Source of the DNA: Clostridia bacterium DTU030
GTDB lineage: Bacteria > Bacillota > DTU030
Length of the DNA stretch: 47,802 nt
Assembly: GCA_001513125.1 (NCBI GenBank)
Contig: LFSN01000138.1
Location: 2,116-49,917, forward strand
Direction of reading: 5' to 3'
In this document: one piece after another, positions 1-7,127 of the stretch
Position numbering within the stretch: the first letter of the stretch is position 1
How the letters are laid out: each line of letters starts with the position of its first letter
Translations under genes and position numbers: made by a program
The notes under the pieces: generated by a model
Database searches by the model: none
Told to the model about the DNA's origin: nothing
What the model saw: the letters and a program-made list of their open reading frames with translations, nothing else

Positions 1-359
1 ACCAGGAAGCCGACGGTAAAACCCAGGGCGAAACCCTTTGTAAAGAGAATAACCAGAACCAGGGGTAGGCCGATCACCAGCAGCCCCAAAAGCCAGATCA
101 GGCCGATGGTTTTGATGTTCCCCAGGAGGGATTGCTGCAACAGGGTCCCCGCCTCATTTACCGGGGTAAGATCGAACCCCTGGATAAATAATTCCAGGTA
201 ATTAAAGAGTTCTGCCTTCTGTTCCCCATCCAGGGCCTTGACGGCCAAGGCACCAAAGACAATTCCCAGGATAAAAAGCAAGATGATAAAGAAATAGAGG
301 CCGAAATTCTCCCGCAGGTATTCGTACAGGAATTCTATCAGCTGCCCCCGGCGGCCCAT
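1..359 (-). CDS. spoIIM: Stage II sporulation protein M (partial, C-terminus beyond window)
   Basis: The reading frame starts at the ATG at 359, after the purine-rich GGTAGGAGGGGGTAGG, and runs off the left edge, so 119 codons are visible. The product begins MGRRGQLIEFLYEYLRENFG and then has a hydrophobic helix (about residues 20-42), a soluble loop and a second long hydrophobic stretch (about 82-119). This matches the N-terminal half of SpoIIM (DUF95 family), a multi-pass membrane protein that works with SpoIID and SpoIIP in the mother cell to thin septal peptidoglycan during engulfment. It lies downstream of nudF and the EndoQ-type gene on the same strand; in Bacillus subtilis spoIIM also lies near nudF. 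A sigma-E-like promoter is possible in the gap upstream. The family call rests on the membrane topology, sequence flavour and neighbours, because the C-terminal half cannot be seen. Confidence 0.85.
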   Translation of the reverse strand, partial: MGRRGQLIEFLYEYLRENFGLYFFIILLFILGIVFGALAVKALDGEQKAELFNYLELFIQGFDLTPVNEAGTLLQQSLLGNIKTIGLIWLLGLLVIGLPLVLVILFTKGFALGFTVGFL

Positions 360-414
360 TCCTACCCCCTCCTACCTTGACAAGCTGTTGCTAAACTTTA
401 TGCCTCGAAGAGGA

Positions 415-443
415 ATTATATGTCTAGGTAGGGAGTAATAACT
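415..443 (-). promoter_or_regulatory. Candidate sigma-E-like promoter for spoIIM
   Basis: On the minus strand a -10 element CATATAAT (422 to 415) differs by one base from the sigma-E -10 CATACAAT. An AGTTATT element (443 to 437) sits 14 bp upstream in the -35 position and is a weak match. Transcription would start near 407, about 50 nt before the spoIIM ATG. spoIIM is a sigma-E gene in B. subtilis, which supports the reading. A sigma-A TATAAT is embedded in the same bases, so vegetative use cannot be excluded. Confidence 0.4.
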
Positions 444-459
444 ATTTTCAACGGTCCCT

Positions 460-479
460 TGTCAATTGTCAACTGTCAA
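460..479. repeat. Three tandem TGTCAA/TTGACA motifs, 7-nt period
   Basis: TGTCAA occurs at 460-465, 467-472 and 474-479, giving three TTGACA hexamers in a row on the minus strand with single-base spacers. The array lies in the 174-bp gap (360-533) between the EndoQ-type stop and spoIIM. The hexamer is the sigma-A -35 consensus, but no well-placed -10 follows any copy at 16-18 bp. It could be a small repeat or a binding array; its function is unknown. Confidence 0.5.
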
Positions 480-533
480 AAAGGGTGGCTCCGCAGGATA
501 GGGCCGGCGACCTGGGCTAAGGGTCTACAAAGG

Positions 534-1700
534 CTATAGTACCTTGCCATATTTACCCCCTCCCCCGGGCTGGATCTCCAGGGTACCTTCCCGGGCCTGG
601 AGGATGCTCCGGGCCAATTTGTCCCCCACTACCCCGGTCAAATCCTCTAAACTTGCCTGGTGCAGAACCTTTATTTCGCTTCCAAAGGCCTCTATAAGGC
701 GGGCCAGGGTTTTTTTCCCCAGCCCCGGGACAAACTCCAGGGGCACCTGATAATGGTAGGGAGGGCGGCCGGCGGGGGACCTGGGTTGGGACCAGTCGGC
801 AATGGCGTCGACCCGGTCCTGGACCCCGAGGACCACTGTGGTCGAATTGCAGCCAGGGCAGCTTAAAATAGGACCCTCTTCTCGGGCAATATAGCCACAG
901 GCCGAACAGCTGGTTCGGTGGTATTTGCCCAGGCGGGGATCAAGGCCGTAATTGGCCTTAACCCTTCGCCCAGCCCTGCCTTCCAGGACGGCCACCAATT
1001 CCTCCCAGCTTGCCTCCTGGCAGGAAAGGATACTGTACTCCCGGCCAATCTTCCCCAGGGAGTGGGCATCGGAATTGGAAAGGAAGGTCAACTTAGCTGT
1101 CTCGGCAATCCGGTCGGCCATATAGGTATCGGCACTCAAGCCCAATTCCAAACCGACCAGAGAAGGGGGTAGGCCGGAGGAAAACAAGTCCCGCAGACGG
1201 CGGACAGCAAAGCCATATATCCCCTTATGGGGGGTAAAGGCATGGGCCGGAACCGTTACTCCCCCATACTCGGTAGTGACAGCTGCCAGATCCGACAGGG
1301 TCATATAGGCCCGCTGGGTGCTGAGGTTTATGTTGGTTATGGACGAAGAAAGCCTTTTGGTAAATCCCCCCAGGTTCTCCAGGTCGGGGAAATAGGAAAT
1401 AATATGGGCCCCCTCCTCTACCTCCAGCTCTACACCCAGGATAAGGGTGAGGCCGTTTTTGTATCGAAGGCCGCCGCCGGGCAGCTCCCGCAGAAGGCCC
1501 GTCCGGCAGAGCTGGTGCAGTTCCTCCTGGACCAGGGGGCTGAGGGTGTCGACAATACCCACCATGTCAAGGCCCTTTTCTCCCCTGGCCGTAGTGAGGA
1601 TGGCCTCCAGGGTCATTTTGGGGGAAGCCGTTATCTTAACGGGACCTCCCTGCAAATTGGCGCCCAAATGAATGTGGAGGTCGGCATAAAAATCCCTCAA
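534..1700 (-). CDS. EndoQ-type PHP-domain DNA-repair endonuclease
   Basis: A 388-aa protein of the TIGR00375/endonuclease Q family. It opens with a PHP metal-binding motif (DLHIHLG, residues 7-13) and has further metal-site-like motifs (SNSDAH near 211, PAHAF near 151). A four-cysteine zinc ribbon follows (CSAC ... CPGC, about 262-284), and then a helix-hairpin-helix-like segment (FVPGLGKKTLARL, about 328-340). Characterised EndoQ enzymes nick DNA 5' of deaminated bases (uracil, hypoxanthine) or abasic sites. The start is TTG at 1700, and its TTGA overlaps the nudF stop, so the two genes are probably translationally coupled. The family is best known from archaea and some Bacillales. Activity is inferred from the family; the PHP and zinc motifs are seen directly. 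Confidence 0.85.
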   Translation of the reverse strand: MRDFYADLHIHLGANLQGGPVKITASPKMTLEAILTTARGEKGLDMVGIVDTLSPLVQEELHQLCRTGLLRELPGGGLRYKNGLTLILGVELEVEEGAHIISYFPDLENLGGFTKRLSSSITNINLSTQRAYMTLSDLAAVTTEYGGVTVPAHAFTPHKGIYGFAVRRLRDLFSSGLPPSLVGLELGLSADTYMADRIAETAKLTFLSNSDAHSLGKIGREYSILSCQEASWEELVAVLEGRAGRRVKANYGLDPRLGKYHRTSCSACGYIAREEGPILSCPGCNSTTVVLGVQDRVDAIADWSQPRSPAGRPPYHYQVPLEFVPGLGKKTLARLIEAFGSEIKVLHQASLEDLTGVVGDKLARSILQAREGTLEIQPGGGGKYGKVL

Positions 1701-2242
1701 CCTTCTCCCATCCCCCCATCTTCGCTCCTGGCCGCCAGCAGGAGCCCAACAATGGTCTTGGCATCCCGGATCTCGCCCCTTTTAATCATCTCCAGGGCCC
1801 TGGGTAGGGGAAGCAGGTAAGTACAGATGGCTTCATCGGGATCCAGGGACTGCTCCCCTGCCTCCAGGCCCCGGGCCAGATACAGGTGCAAGATCTCATT
1901 GGCAAAACCGGGGCTGGTGTAAAAGCTGGTCATTTTTTCCCAGTGATTCGCCGTGTAACCCGTTTCCTCCGCCAGTTCCCGGACGGCACACTCCCGGGGG
2001 TCTTCTCGGGCTTCCAACTTTCCTGCCGGTATTTCCCACATTTCCTCCCCCGTTGCCTGCCGGTACTGTTTTATTAAGACAACTTCCCCTTTGGCCGTTA
2101 GAGCAACTATCCCCACCGCTCCAGGATGCTCCACCACCTCCCGGCTTGCTTCCCGCCCATCGGGAAGTTCGACCCTATCGATTCGGAGGTTAATTATTCT
2201 GCCCCGGAAAAGATACTCCCGCGTTAAGGTTTTTTCCCTCAT
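1697..2242 (-). CDS. nudF: ADP-ribose pyrophosphatase, NUDIX family
   Basis: A 181-aa NUDIX hydrolase. The NUDIX box GX5EX7REUXEEXGU is present at about residues 75-97 (GKLEAREDP ... RELAEETGY). The N-terminal strand region (YLFRGRIINLRIDRVELPDG) is typical of the NudF/YqkG subgroup, which hydrolyses ADP-ribose to AMP and ribose 5-phosphate. It starts at ATG 2242, after AGGAGC. It is the first gene of a nudF-EndoQ-spoIIM series. The intergenic region to its right also holds the opposite-strand mciZ candidate, which mirrors the nudF-mciZ neighbourhood of B. subtilis. Substrate specificity is inferred from the subgroup. Confidence 0.9.
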   Translation of the reverse strand: MREKTLTREYLFRGRIINLRIDRVELPDGREASREVVEHPGAVGIVALTAKGEVVLIKQYRQATGEEMWEIPAGKLEAREDPRECAVRELAEETGYTANHWEKMTSFYTSPGFANEILHLYLARGLEAGEQSLDPDEAICTYLLPLPRALEMIKRGEIRDAKTIVGLLLAARSEDGGMGEG

Positions 2243-2265
2243 GACCCCACGCTCCTAAAAATATA

Positions 2266-2293
2266 GTATAATTACCAGCCTATGCCATAGGCT
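2266..2293 (+). promoter_or_regulatory. Candidate sporulation-type promoter for mciZ
   Basis: Upstream of the plus-strand small gene there is GTATAAT (2266-2272), one mismatch from the sigma-E -35 GKATATT. A CATAGGCT element (2286-2293) follows 13 bp later and carries the CATA core of the sigma-E/sigma-K -10; with the next base it fits CATANNNTA of sigma-K exactly. A TATAAT (2267-2272) in the same stretch could instead be a sigma-A -10. The reverse strand of this AT-rich block (TATACT, 2270 to 2265) may serve nudF. mciZ of B. subtilis is a sigma-E gene, which is why I favour a sporulation promoter. Confidence 0.35.
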
Positions 2294-2355
2294 ACAATAG
2301 GAAAACCATGGCAAGGGCCAATTTTCCTTACTCCCCCAGAAAAGGGGGTGCTGCC

Positions 2356-2499
2356 ATGCAGGTGATAGTAACGGCCAGGGGCTTATTTATCCAGGGAAGC
2401 AGTAAAGAGCTGTTGCAGCAGCTGGAGCTCTTCAGCAGCCGTTACCTGACCCTGGGTGAACTCCTCTGGCACGAGCAAGGTGCAGCTCCCAGGCAATAA
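2356..2499 (+). CDS. mciZ: MciZ-like inhibitor of FtsZ ring assembly (47 aa)
   Basis: The only supported plus-strand gene. ATG 2356 follows an excellent Shine-Dalgarno AAAGGGGGTG with a 5-nt spacer; an in-frame ATG at 2308 has none, so the shorter start is preferred. The 47-aa product begins MQVIVTARGLFIQG. It follows the pattern of B. subtilis MciZ (40 aa): M-x-V near the start, a basic residue plus G at 8-9, hydrophobic residues at 10-12, G at 14, a central L-rich helix with an aromatic, and a hydrophobic C-terminal helix ending near a tryptophan. MciZ caps FtsZ filaments in the mother cell during sporulation. Its place next to nudF matches B. subtilis. The last 68 bp overlap the 3' end of the convergent DUF3866 gene. 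The match was made from memory on a very short protein. Confidence 0.72.
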   Translation: MQVIVTARGLFIQGSSKELLQQLELFSSRYLTLGELLWHEQGAAPRQ

Positions 2500-3550
2500 G
2501 GCCGGCTGCTGCTGCTGCTGCAAAGAAAGCGCCTTCTTCCTCCATTCCCCGCCCCATGGTAGTAACCCTTATCCCCAACCGGGACAGGATTTCCAAGCCC
2601 TTCTCTCCATCGGCCATTACCACCCGGTGTTTCTGCCACACACCCCCGGCCAGCAACTGCTCCCGGATCTGCCAGTATTCCTTCCGGGGCAGGAAGGGCA
2701 GGGCCAATATGGCTGGCCGCAGGGCCACCCTCCCCAGGGCGGTCACGGTATGGTGGCTGATGCCCCGATGCCGCCGTCTCCTGTCGGCCAGGCTGATCCT
2801 GGGGACCGCCACGGGAATGCCCTGTAAGACGGAGACGGCATTGACTATCTCCCCCAATTCTATGCCGGAAAAACCGAATTTTGTCCCCGTCCCCACGATA
2901 CCCGGGCCCATGCAGACCACGGCCACATCAGCCCCCAGGACATGCCGGGCGGCGAGGAGGCCGCTGTAAAGGTTGACCGCCTCCAGTTCGCCTCCAAAGG
3001 CATGACCCACTGTAATGGTATGATCGAGGAGGCCGGAACGCCGGAGGCTGGCAACCATCTGACTCCAGGCCAGGGGCAGGGCCGCGCCGTCGGTCATAAT
3101 ATAAGCAAGGCGGGCCCGATGGTGGGAACGCCATTTTACCGCTGCCGCTGCCGCCGGGAGCATGCTGTGGAGGGAGCCGCAGATGACCGGCATATTGTCG
3201 AGGGAGTCGGCCTCTGCCATCACGGCATGGTGGGGGCTGTCCTCCTCCTCCACGGCCAGGCAGGAAAGCTGGCAGGGGGTATAGCGCAGCTTCATTATAT
3301 GACCCGGCTCCCGGTGGGTCCTCCCTTCCTGCTCTTTACCCACAATGTGGATGACAAAATCGTAGCCCCCGGTTCCCAGGTTCAAGGCCCGGGCCGTTGT
3401 GTTTACAACTACCGTGTCGCCCAGGGAAACTGTGCCCGTCAAAGCCTCATAATTAATGGCCTTGACCAAGCCCTGGTCCCTGGCAACAAGGAGTTCCGTT
3501 ACTCCTTCCCGGCGTCCAGTGATGGCAACTACCCTGCCGCTGTCCCGCAG
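2432..3550 (-). CDS. DUF3866 family protein, unusual start codon
   Basis: A 372-aa protein of unknown function. The conserved N-terminal block (INYEALTGTVSLGDTVVVNTTA, then LGTGGYDFVIHI) and the later GAxGGG-type loops are typical of DUF3866 proteins found next to sporulation genes in Clostridia. The first standard start is TTG 3469, but it has no ribosome site and drops a conserved N-terminal segment (roughly LRDSGRVVAITGRREGVTE). The frame is open upstream to a TAG near 3604. A strong Shine-Dalgarno (GGAGGGAAGG) sits just before codons ATA, TTA and CTG. CTG at 3550 is therefore proposed, with ATA 3556 as an alternative. The 3' end overlaps the convergent mciZ candidate. No catalytic role can be assigned. 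Confidence 0.8.
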   Translation of the reverse strand: MRDSGRVVAITGRREGVTELLVARDQGLVKAINYEALTGTVSLGDTVVVNTTARALNLGTGGYDFVIHIVGKEQEGRTHREPGHIMKLRYTPCQLSCLAVEEEDSPHHAVMAEADSLDNMPVICGSLHSMLPAAAAAVKWRSHHRARLAYIMTDGAALPLAWSQMVASLRRSGLLDHTITVGHAFGGELEAVNLYSGLLAARHVLGADVAVVCMGPGIVGTGTKFGFSGIELGEIVNAVSVLQGIPVAVPRISLADRRRRHRGISHHTVTALGRVALRPAILALPFLPRKEYWQIREQLLAGGVWQKHRVVMADGEKGLEILSRLGIRVTTMGRGMEEEGAFFAAAAAAGLIAWELHLARARGVHPGSGNGC

Positions 3551-3600
3551 TAATATGGTCCTTCCCTCCAGAAAAAGAAAGTTAAAGGCATTCTTTTTCT

Positions 3601-3609
3601 AGTATACCA
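3601..3609 (-). promoter_or_regulatory. Extended -10 promoter for the DUF3866 gene
   Basis: On the minus strand TGGTATACT (3609 to 3601) is an extended -10 (TG-N-TATACT). No good -35 lies 17 bp upstream. Transcription would start near 3594, about 45 nt before the proposed CTG start. With the terminator at 3681-3722 it fills most of the gap 3557-3770; I see no gene in that gap. Confidence 0.45.
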
Positions 3610-3680
3610 CTGGAAGGAAAACAAATCATACCCCTTTCCTTACTTTCTGTCCTTTAACCTGCCAGCAGGGAAAAGTTGTG

Positions 3681-3722
3681 AAACAAAAAAGAAGGGCCTT
3701 CCTTGGTCAGATAGGAAGGCCT
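3681..3722 (-). terminator. Intrinsic terminator of the ptb-buk-vor operon
   Basis: A perfect 9-bp stem, GGCCTTCCT (3695-3703) with AGGAAGGCC (3713-3721), has a 9-nt loop. On the minus strand it is followed by CTTCTTTTTTGTTT. It lies about 50 nt after the gamma-subunit stop at 3771. Confidence 0.85.
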
Positions 3723-3770
3723 GGAATAATTGGGGGGCCGGGAATGGCCCCCATAGCCATATTCTTGCCG

Positions 3771-4310
3771 TCAAGCTTTAACTTCCTGTGCCCCCCGTTC
3801 AATGGCCTCGAGGTTCAGGGGAATCAGCTTGTGCCGGTGCTCGGGAAGGACCTTTTTCAAAACTTCCTCCAGGGTGGAAAAGGATACGATACCGGTCAGC
3901 TGGACCAAGGCCCCCAGGGCAACCATGTTGGTCACCCGTACATTACCCAACTCACTGGCAATTTCCGTGGCCGGTATGGCCACGGCCGTGATGTCATCCC
4001 GCCGGACTTCCCTGTCAATCAGGGAGCTGTTGAGAAGGAGCAGTCCGCCGGGCTTCACCATTGGTTCAAATTTATCCAGGGAGGGTAAATTGAGGGCGAT
4101 GACACAACTGGGTTGGGAGACCACGGGGGAACCGATTTCCTCGTCACTGATAACCACGGTACAGTTGGCCGTTCCCCCCCGCATTTCCGGCCCATAGGAA
4201 GGCATCCAGGACACCTGTTTTCCTTCCATCATCCCGGCAGAGGCCAGCATTTGTCCCAGAAGGAGCACGCCCTGTCCACCAAATCCGGCAATGATAAATT
4301 CCTGCTTCAC
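3771..4310 (-). CDS. 2-oxoacid:ferredoxin oxidoreductase, gamma subunit
   Basis: A 179-aa gamma subunit of the pyruvate/2-ketoisovalerate ferredoxin oxidoreductase family. The N-terminus ([19 protein letters not shown]) carries the conserved GFGGQG motif. It is followed by [30 protein letters not shown], whose YGPEMRGG block is diagnostic. In these enzymes gamma joins the alpha, beta and delta subunits to convert a 2-oxoacid plus CoA to acyl-CoA, CO2 and reduced ferredoxin. The GTG start overlaps the beta-subunit stop by 4 bp (GTGA), which points to coupled translation. It is the last gene before the terminator at 3681-3722. Confidence 0.9.
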   Translation of the reverse strand: MKQEFIIAGFGGQGVLLLGQMLASAGMMEGKQVSWMPSYGPEMRGGTANCTVVISDEEIGSPVVSQPSCVIALNLPSLDKFEPMVKPGGLLLLNSSLIDREVRRDDITAVAIPATEIASELGNVRVTNMVALGALVQLTGIVSFSTLEEVLKKVLPEHRHKLIPLNLEAIERGAQEVKA

Positions 4311-5059
4311 TCCTCCTTCACCTCCCCGGGAACTTTAAATTCACCCAATGGATAATAGGGTACCATGGCTTCATCCACCCATTCCAGGGCCTTCACGGGA
4401 TGGAGGCCCCAGTTGGTGGGACAGGTGGAGAGGATTTCCACCATCCCGAAGCCCAGATCGTCAATCTGCACCATGAAGGCCTGCTTAATGGCCTTTTTGG
4501 CCCGCATTATGTTGGCAGGCTTGTTTACTGCCACCCGAGCCAGATAGCTGACACCGGGAAGGGTGGCCAACATTTCCGCCATGCGCATGGGGTGGCCCGC
4601 CCGGCTGACATCCCTGCCCAGGGGCGTCGTGGCCGTTACCTGTCCCTCCAGGGTCGTCGGCGCCATCTGCCCCCCCGTCATACCATAAATAGCATTGTTG
4701 ACATAGATAACCGTTAATCTTTCTCCCCTGTTGGCAGCATGGACTATTTCTGCTGTGCCGATGGAAGCCAAGTCCCCATCCCCCTGGTAGGTGAAAACAA
4801 CCCGATCAGGTAAGGATCGCTTAATGCCTGTGGCGACGGCGGGGGCCCGGCCGTGGGCCGCCTGCTGCCAGTCACATTCCAGGTAATTATAAGCCAGGAC
4901 CGAACAACCTACCGAAGCCACCCCGATGGTGCGCTCCAGGATGCCCAGTTCATCGATGACTTCTGCCACCAGGCGGTGGATAATGCCGTGGGTACAGCCG
5001 GGACAATAATGGCTGGTGACATCGCTCAAAGCCCTGGGGCGTTCAAATACGACCTTCAT
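4307..5059 (-). CDS. 2-oxoacid:ferredoxin oxidoreductase, beta subunit (TPP-binding)
   Basis: A 250-aa beta subunit. It has the CPGC motif (residues 19-22) near the N-terminus and a thiamine pyrophosphate/Mg2+ motif, GDGD at about 93 followed by NN about 26 residues on ([15 protein letters not shown]). A TTP(L)G segment follows, as in VOR/KOR beta chains. This subunit carries the TPP that attacks the keto group. It overlaps the alpha-subunit gene by 4 bp (ATGA) and the gamma gene by 4 bp. The substrate is not fixed by sequence alone; the ptb-buk partners argue for branched-chain 2-oxoacids or 2-oxobutyrate. Confidence 0.92.
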   Translation of the reverse strand: MKVVFERPRALSDVTSHYCPGCTHGIIHRLVAEVIDELGILERTIGVASVGCSVLAYNYLECDWQQAAHGRAPAVATGIKRSLPDRVVFTYQGDGDLASIGTAEIVHAANRGERLTVIYVNNAIYGMTGGQMAPTTLEGQVTATTPLGRDVSRAGHPMRMAEMLATLPGVSYLARVAVNKPANIMRAKKAIKQAFMVQIDDLGFGMVEILSTCPTNWGLHPVKALEWVDEAMVPYYPLGEFKVPGEVKEE

Positions 5060-6123
5060 TCTGCCACCTCCTTGCCGGCAACTTTTAATATTTCCCTGTA
5101 TACCTCCTCGGGAGTCGGCATCATACCCCCGGTTCTGCCGTAGAAGTAGACGGGCTTTTTGCCATTGACGGCCAAACGTACATCTTCAACCATCTGGCCG
5201 GCACTCAGCTCCACCGTTAAGAGGGCCTCTGCCCCTTCGGCCGCCTGGGCTATAGCATCGGCCGGGAAGGGGAACAGGGTGATGGGCCGCAGGAGGCCGG
5301 CAGCAAGGCCGTCGGCCCGGGCCATTTCTACGGCGGTCCGAGCAATTCTGGCCGTGATGCCGTAGGCAACCACCAGGACCTCGGCATCCTCACTCCGATA
5401 GCTGTCATAGCGAACCTCATTTTCCGCAATCTGCTTGTATTTCTCCTGCAGGTGCCGGTTGTGCTCTTCCAACCTGCTTGGATCGAGGTAGAGGGAGTTA
5501 ACTATATTTTTCTCCCGCCCCTTTCTGCCGGTGGTGGCCCAGGGTTTGGGAATATTGGCCGGTTCTACGGCCTTGAATTCAACGGGTTCCATCATCTGCC
5601 CCAGAACACCGTCGCCGAGGATCATGACGGGATTCCGGTATTTATCAGCCAAATCGAAGGCCAGAATGGTCAGATCTACCATTTCCTGGACCGAGGCCGG
5701 GGCCAGGACAATCAGGCGGTAATCGCCGTGGCCTCCCCCCTTGGTGGCCTGGAAGTAATCGGATTGGGCCGGCTGTATGCCCCCTAAACCAGGACCACCC
5801 CGGACAATATTGACTATGACACAGGGCAGCTCGGCCCCCGCTATATAGGAGATTCCTTCCTGCTTGAGGCTGATCCCGGGGCTTGAGGAAGAGGTCATCA
5901 CCCTGGCCCCGGTTCCCGCGGCCCCGTAGACCATGTTGATGGCGGCTATTTCACTTTCGGCCTGGAGAAATACCCTTCCCTCCTCCGGCATCCGCCGGGC
6001 CAGATACTGGGGCAGCTCACTTTGCGGCGTTATGGGATAGGCAAAGTAAAGCTGGCAGCCTGCCCTGATGGCAGCTTCGCCAATGGCTTCGTTGCCCTTC
6101 ATGAGAACCTTTTCGCCCAGCAT
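5056..6123 (-). CDS. vorB: 3-methyl-2-oxobutanoate:ferredoxin oxidoreductase alpha subunit VorB
   Basis: A 355-aa alpha subunit of a ferredoxin-dependent 2-oxoacid oxidoreductase. It opens [20 protein letters not shown] and continues with the YPITPQSE motif and then [34 protein letters not shown] and [13 protein letters not shown], as in proteins annotated VorB. The ATG at 6123 follows AGGAGGGGAG with a good spacer; an upstream in-frame start at 6201 lies inside the ferredoxin gene and is rejected. VOR enzymes oxidise valine-, leucine- and isoleucine-derived 2-oxoacids. VorB versus KorA cannot be settled without phylogeny, but the operon context favours branched-chain substrates. Confidence 0.88.
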   Translation of the reverse strand: MLGEKVLMKGNEAIGEAAIRAGCQLYFAYPITPQSELPQYLARRMPEEGRVFLQAESEIAAINMVYGAAGTGARVMTSSSSPGISLKQEGISYIAGAELPCVIVNIVRGGPGLGGIQPAQSDYFQATKGGGHGDYRLIVLAPASVQEMVDLTILAFDLADKYRNPVMILGDGVLGQMMEPVEFKAVEPANIPKPWATTGRKGREKNIVNSLYLDPSRLEEHNRHLQEKYKQIAENEVRYDSYRSEDAEVLVVAYGITARIARTAVEMARADGLAAGLLRPITLFPFPADAIAQAAEGAEALLTVELSAGQMVEDVRLAVNGKKPVYFYGRTGGMMPTPEEVYREILKVAGKEVAE

Positions 6124-6137
6124 AATCAACTCCCCTC

Positions 6138-6341
6138 CTATTTGTAAACTGTAATGACACAATCGGGACAAACCCGGGCACAGATGGCGCAGCCGGTACA
6201 CTTATCCATTTCTTCCACCGCAGCCGGATGGTAACCCATTTTGTTGATCCCTTCGGCCAATTTGATAATCTTTTGCGGGCAAAAAGCGGTACAAAGTTCA
6301 CATCCCTTACACCGGTCTACATTAAACTCAACCCTCGCCAC
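6138..6341 (-). CDS. Ferredoxin-like delta subunit of the 2-oxoacid oxidoreductase
   Basis: A 67-aa protein with two complete CxxCxxCxxxCP clusters ([12 protein letters not shown] and [12 protein letters not shown]), so it binds two [4Fe-4S] clusters. It is the electron-transfer (delta) subunit or cognate ferredoxin of the adjacent enzyme. The chosen start is GTG 6341, which follows AAGGGAGGG by 6 nt; a longer frame from GTG 6377 has no ribosome site and adds a low-complexity leader. It sits 14 bp upstream of vorB, the usual delta-alpha-beta-gamma order of KOR/VOR operons. Confidence 0.92.
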   Translation of the reverse strand: MARVEFNVDRCKGCELCTAFCPQKIIKLAEGINKMGYHPAAVEEMDKCTGCAICARVCPDCVITVYK

Positions 6342-6385
6342 TTTTTTCCCTCCCTTGCCATTCTCTAGATTGCTCACCCAGGGCC

Positions 6386-7108
6386 TCAGACAATAAAGGC
6401 TTGGGCACCGCCCGGGCTGGCTTGCCCAAGGGCCAGCTCCCAGGGTTTTTTTAAAAAAATCCGCAGGGGAAAGAGGGGAACAGGAAACAAATCCTTCACT
6501 TCCCCTGCCAGGTCGGACCGGACAGCAAGAAAGGCTATGGGGAGCTCCAGCCTGGCGGCTGCCCCTTGGACAATTTTATGCCCCCTTTGCACTATAGCCC
6601 TCCTGGTTTCCCCGCCTAGATTGGGATTGCTTACCAGGGCTGTAACCCTTAAGCCGGCAGCGGCCTCGATTTCCCTCACCCGGGCCGCTATATCCTGGGG
6701 CTTCCTGGTCAGGGGCCGCAGGGGGTTGACGACGAAAAGCAGCTGGTAATCCTGATCCTCTATATCTGCCGCAAACTGTCCCAGGGCAATTGCCCCCAGG
6801 TCGTCGCCACCCACATCGCAGACCACCCTGTACTCCTGCCCCTTGATGAGGCCCCTCACCCGGGGGGAAATGGCAGGCAGGTCTGTATTGGCCAACCCCC
6901 GGGGTGCCGCCACTACTTCAATGCCCTTTTTTTGCAGGGGTTCCGCCAGCTGCCGGGAAGTAAAGTAGGGATTGAGGATATCCAGGTCTACCAGGGCAAC
7001 GGCTGGGAAGCTGTCGGCCAGCTGCCAGGCCCAGTTCAGGGCAATTTCTGTCTTGCCACTTCCACTGTGGCCAACAAATATGGTGAGATCCTTGGCAGTG
7101 GTTACCAT
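6386..7108 (-). CDS. P-loop ATP-binding protein of the ptb-buk-vor operon (function unknown)
   Basis: A 240-aa protein with a Walker A motif GHSGSGKTE (residues 13-21). It has a VDLDILNPYF motif resembling the switch region of SIMIBI-class ATPases (MinD/CobB-like), a CDVGGDD Walker B-like stretch near 97-103 and VVNPLRP near 132. No enzyme signature beyond nucleotide binding is visible. ATG 7108 follows GGAGGAAGC. Its place between buk and the ferredoxin subunit suggests a role tied to the oxidoreductase, such as cofactor or cluster handling, assembly or regulation, but that is inference. Similar ATPases accompany 2-oxoacid oxidoreductase operons in related Clostridia. Confidence 0.75.
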   Translation of the reverse strand: MVTTAKDLTIFVGHSGSGKTEIALNWAWQLADSFPAVALVDLDILNPYFTSRQLAEPLQKKGIEVVAAPRGLANTDLPAISPRVRGLIKGQEYRVVCDVGGDDLGAIALGQFAADIEDQDYQLLFVVNPLRPLTRKPQDIAARVREIEAAAGLRVTALVSNPNLGGETRRAIVQRGHKIVQGAAARLELPIAFLAVRSDLAGEVKDLFPVPLFPLRIFLKKPWELALGQASPGGAQAFIV

Positions 7109-7127
7109 AGCTTGCTTCCTCCGGTAT

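Noticed and set aside
1227-1820. Plus-strand open frame of 197 codons opposite the EndoQ-type gene
   Set aside because: No ribosome site, no family resemblance, and fully antisense to a well-supported gene; GC-rich codons leave long open antisense frames.
2942-3553. Plus-strand open frame of 203 codons opposite DUF3866
   Set aside because: Antisense shadow with no recognisable domain; DUF3866 on the other strand carries family motifs.
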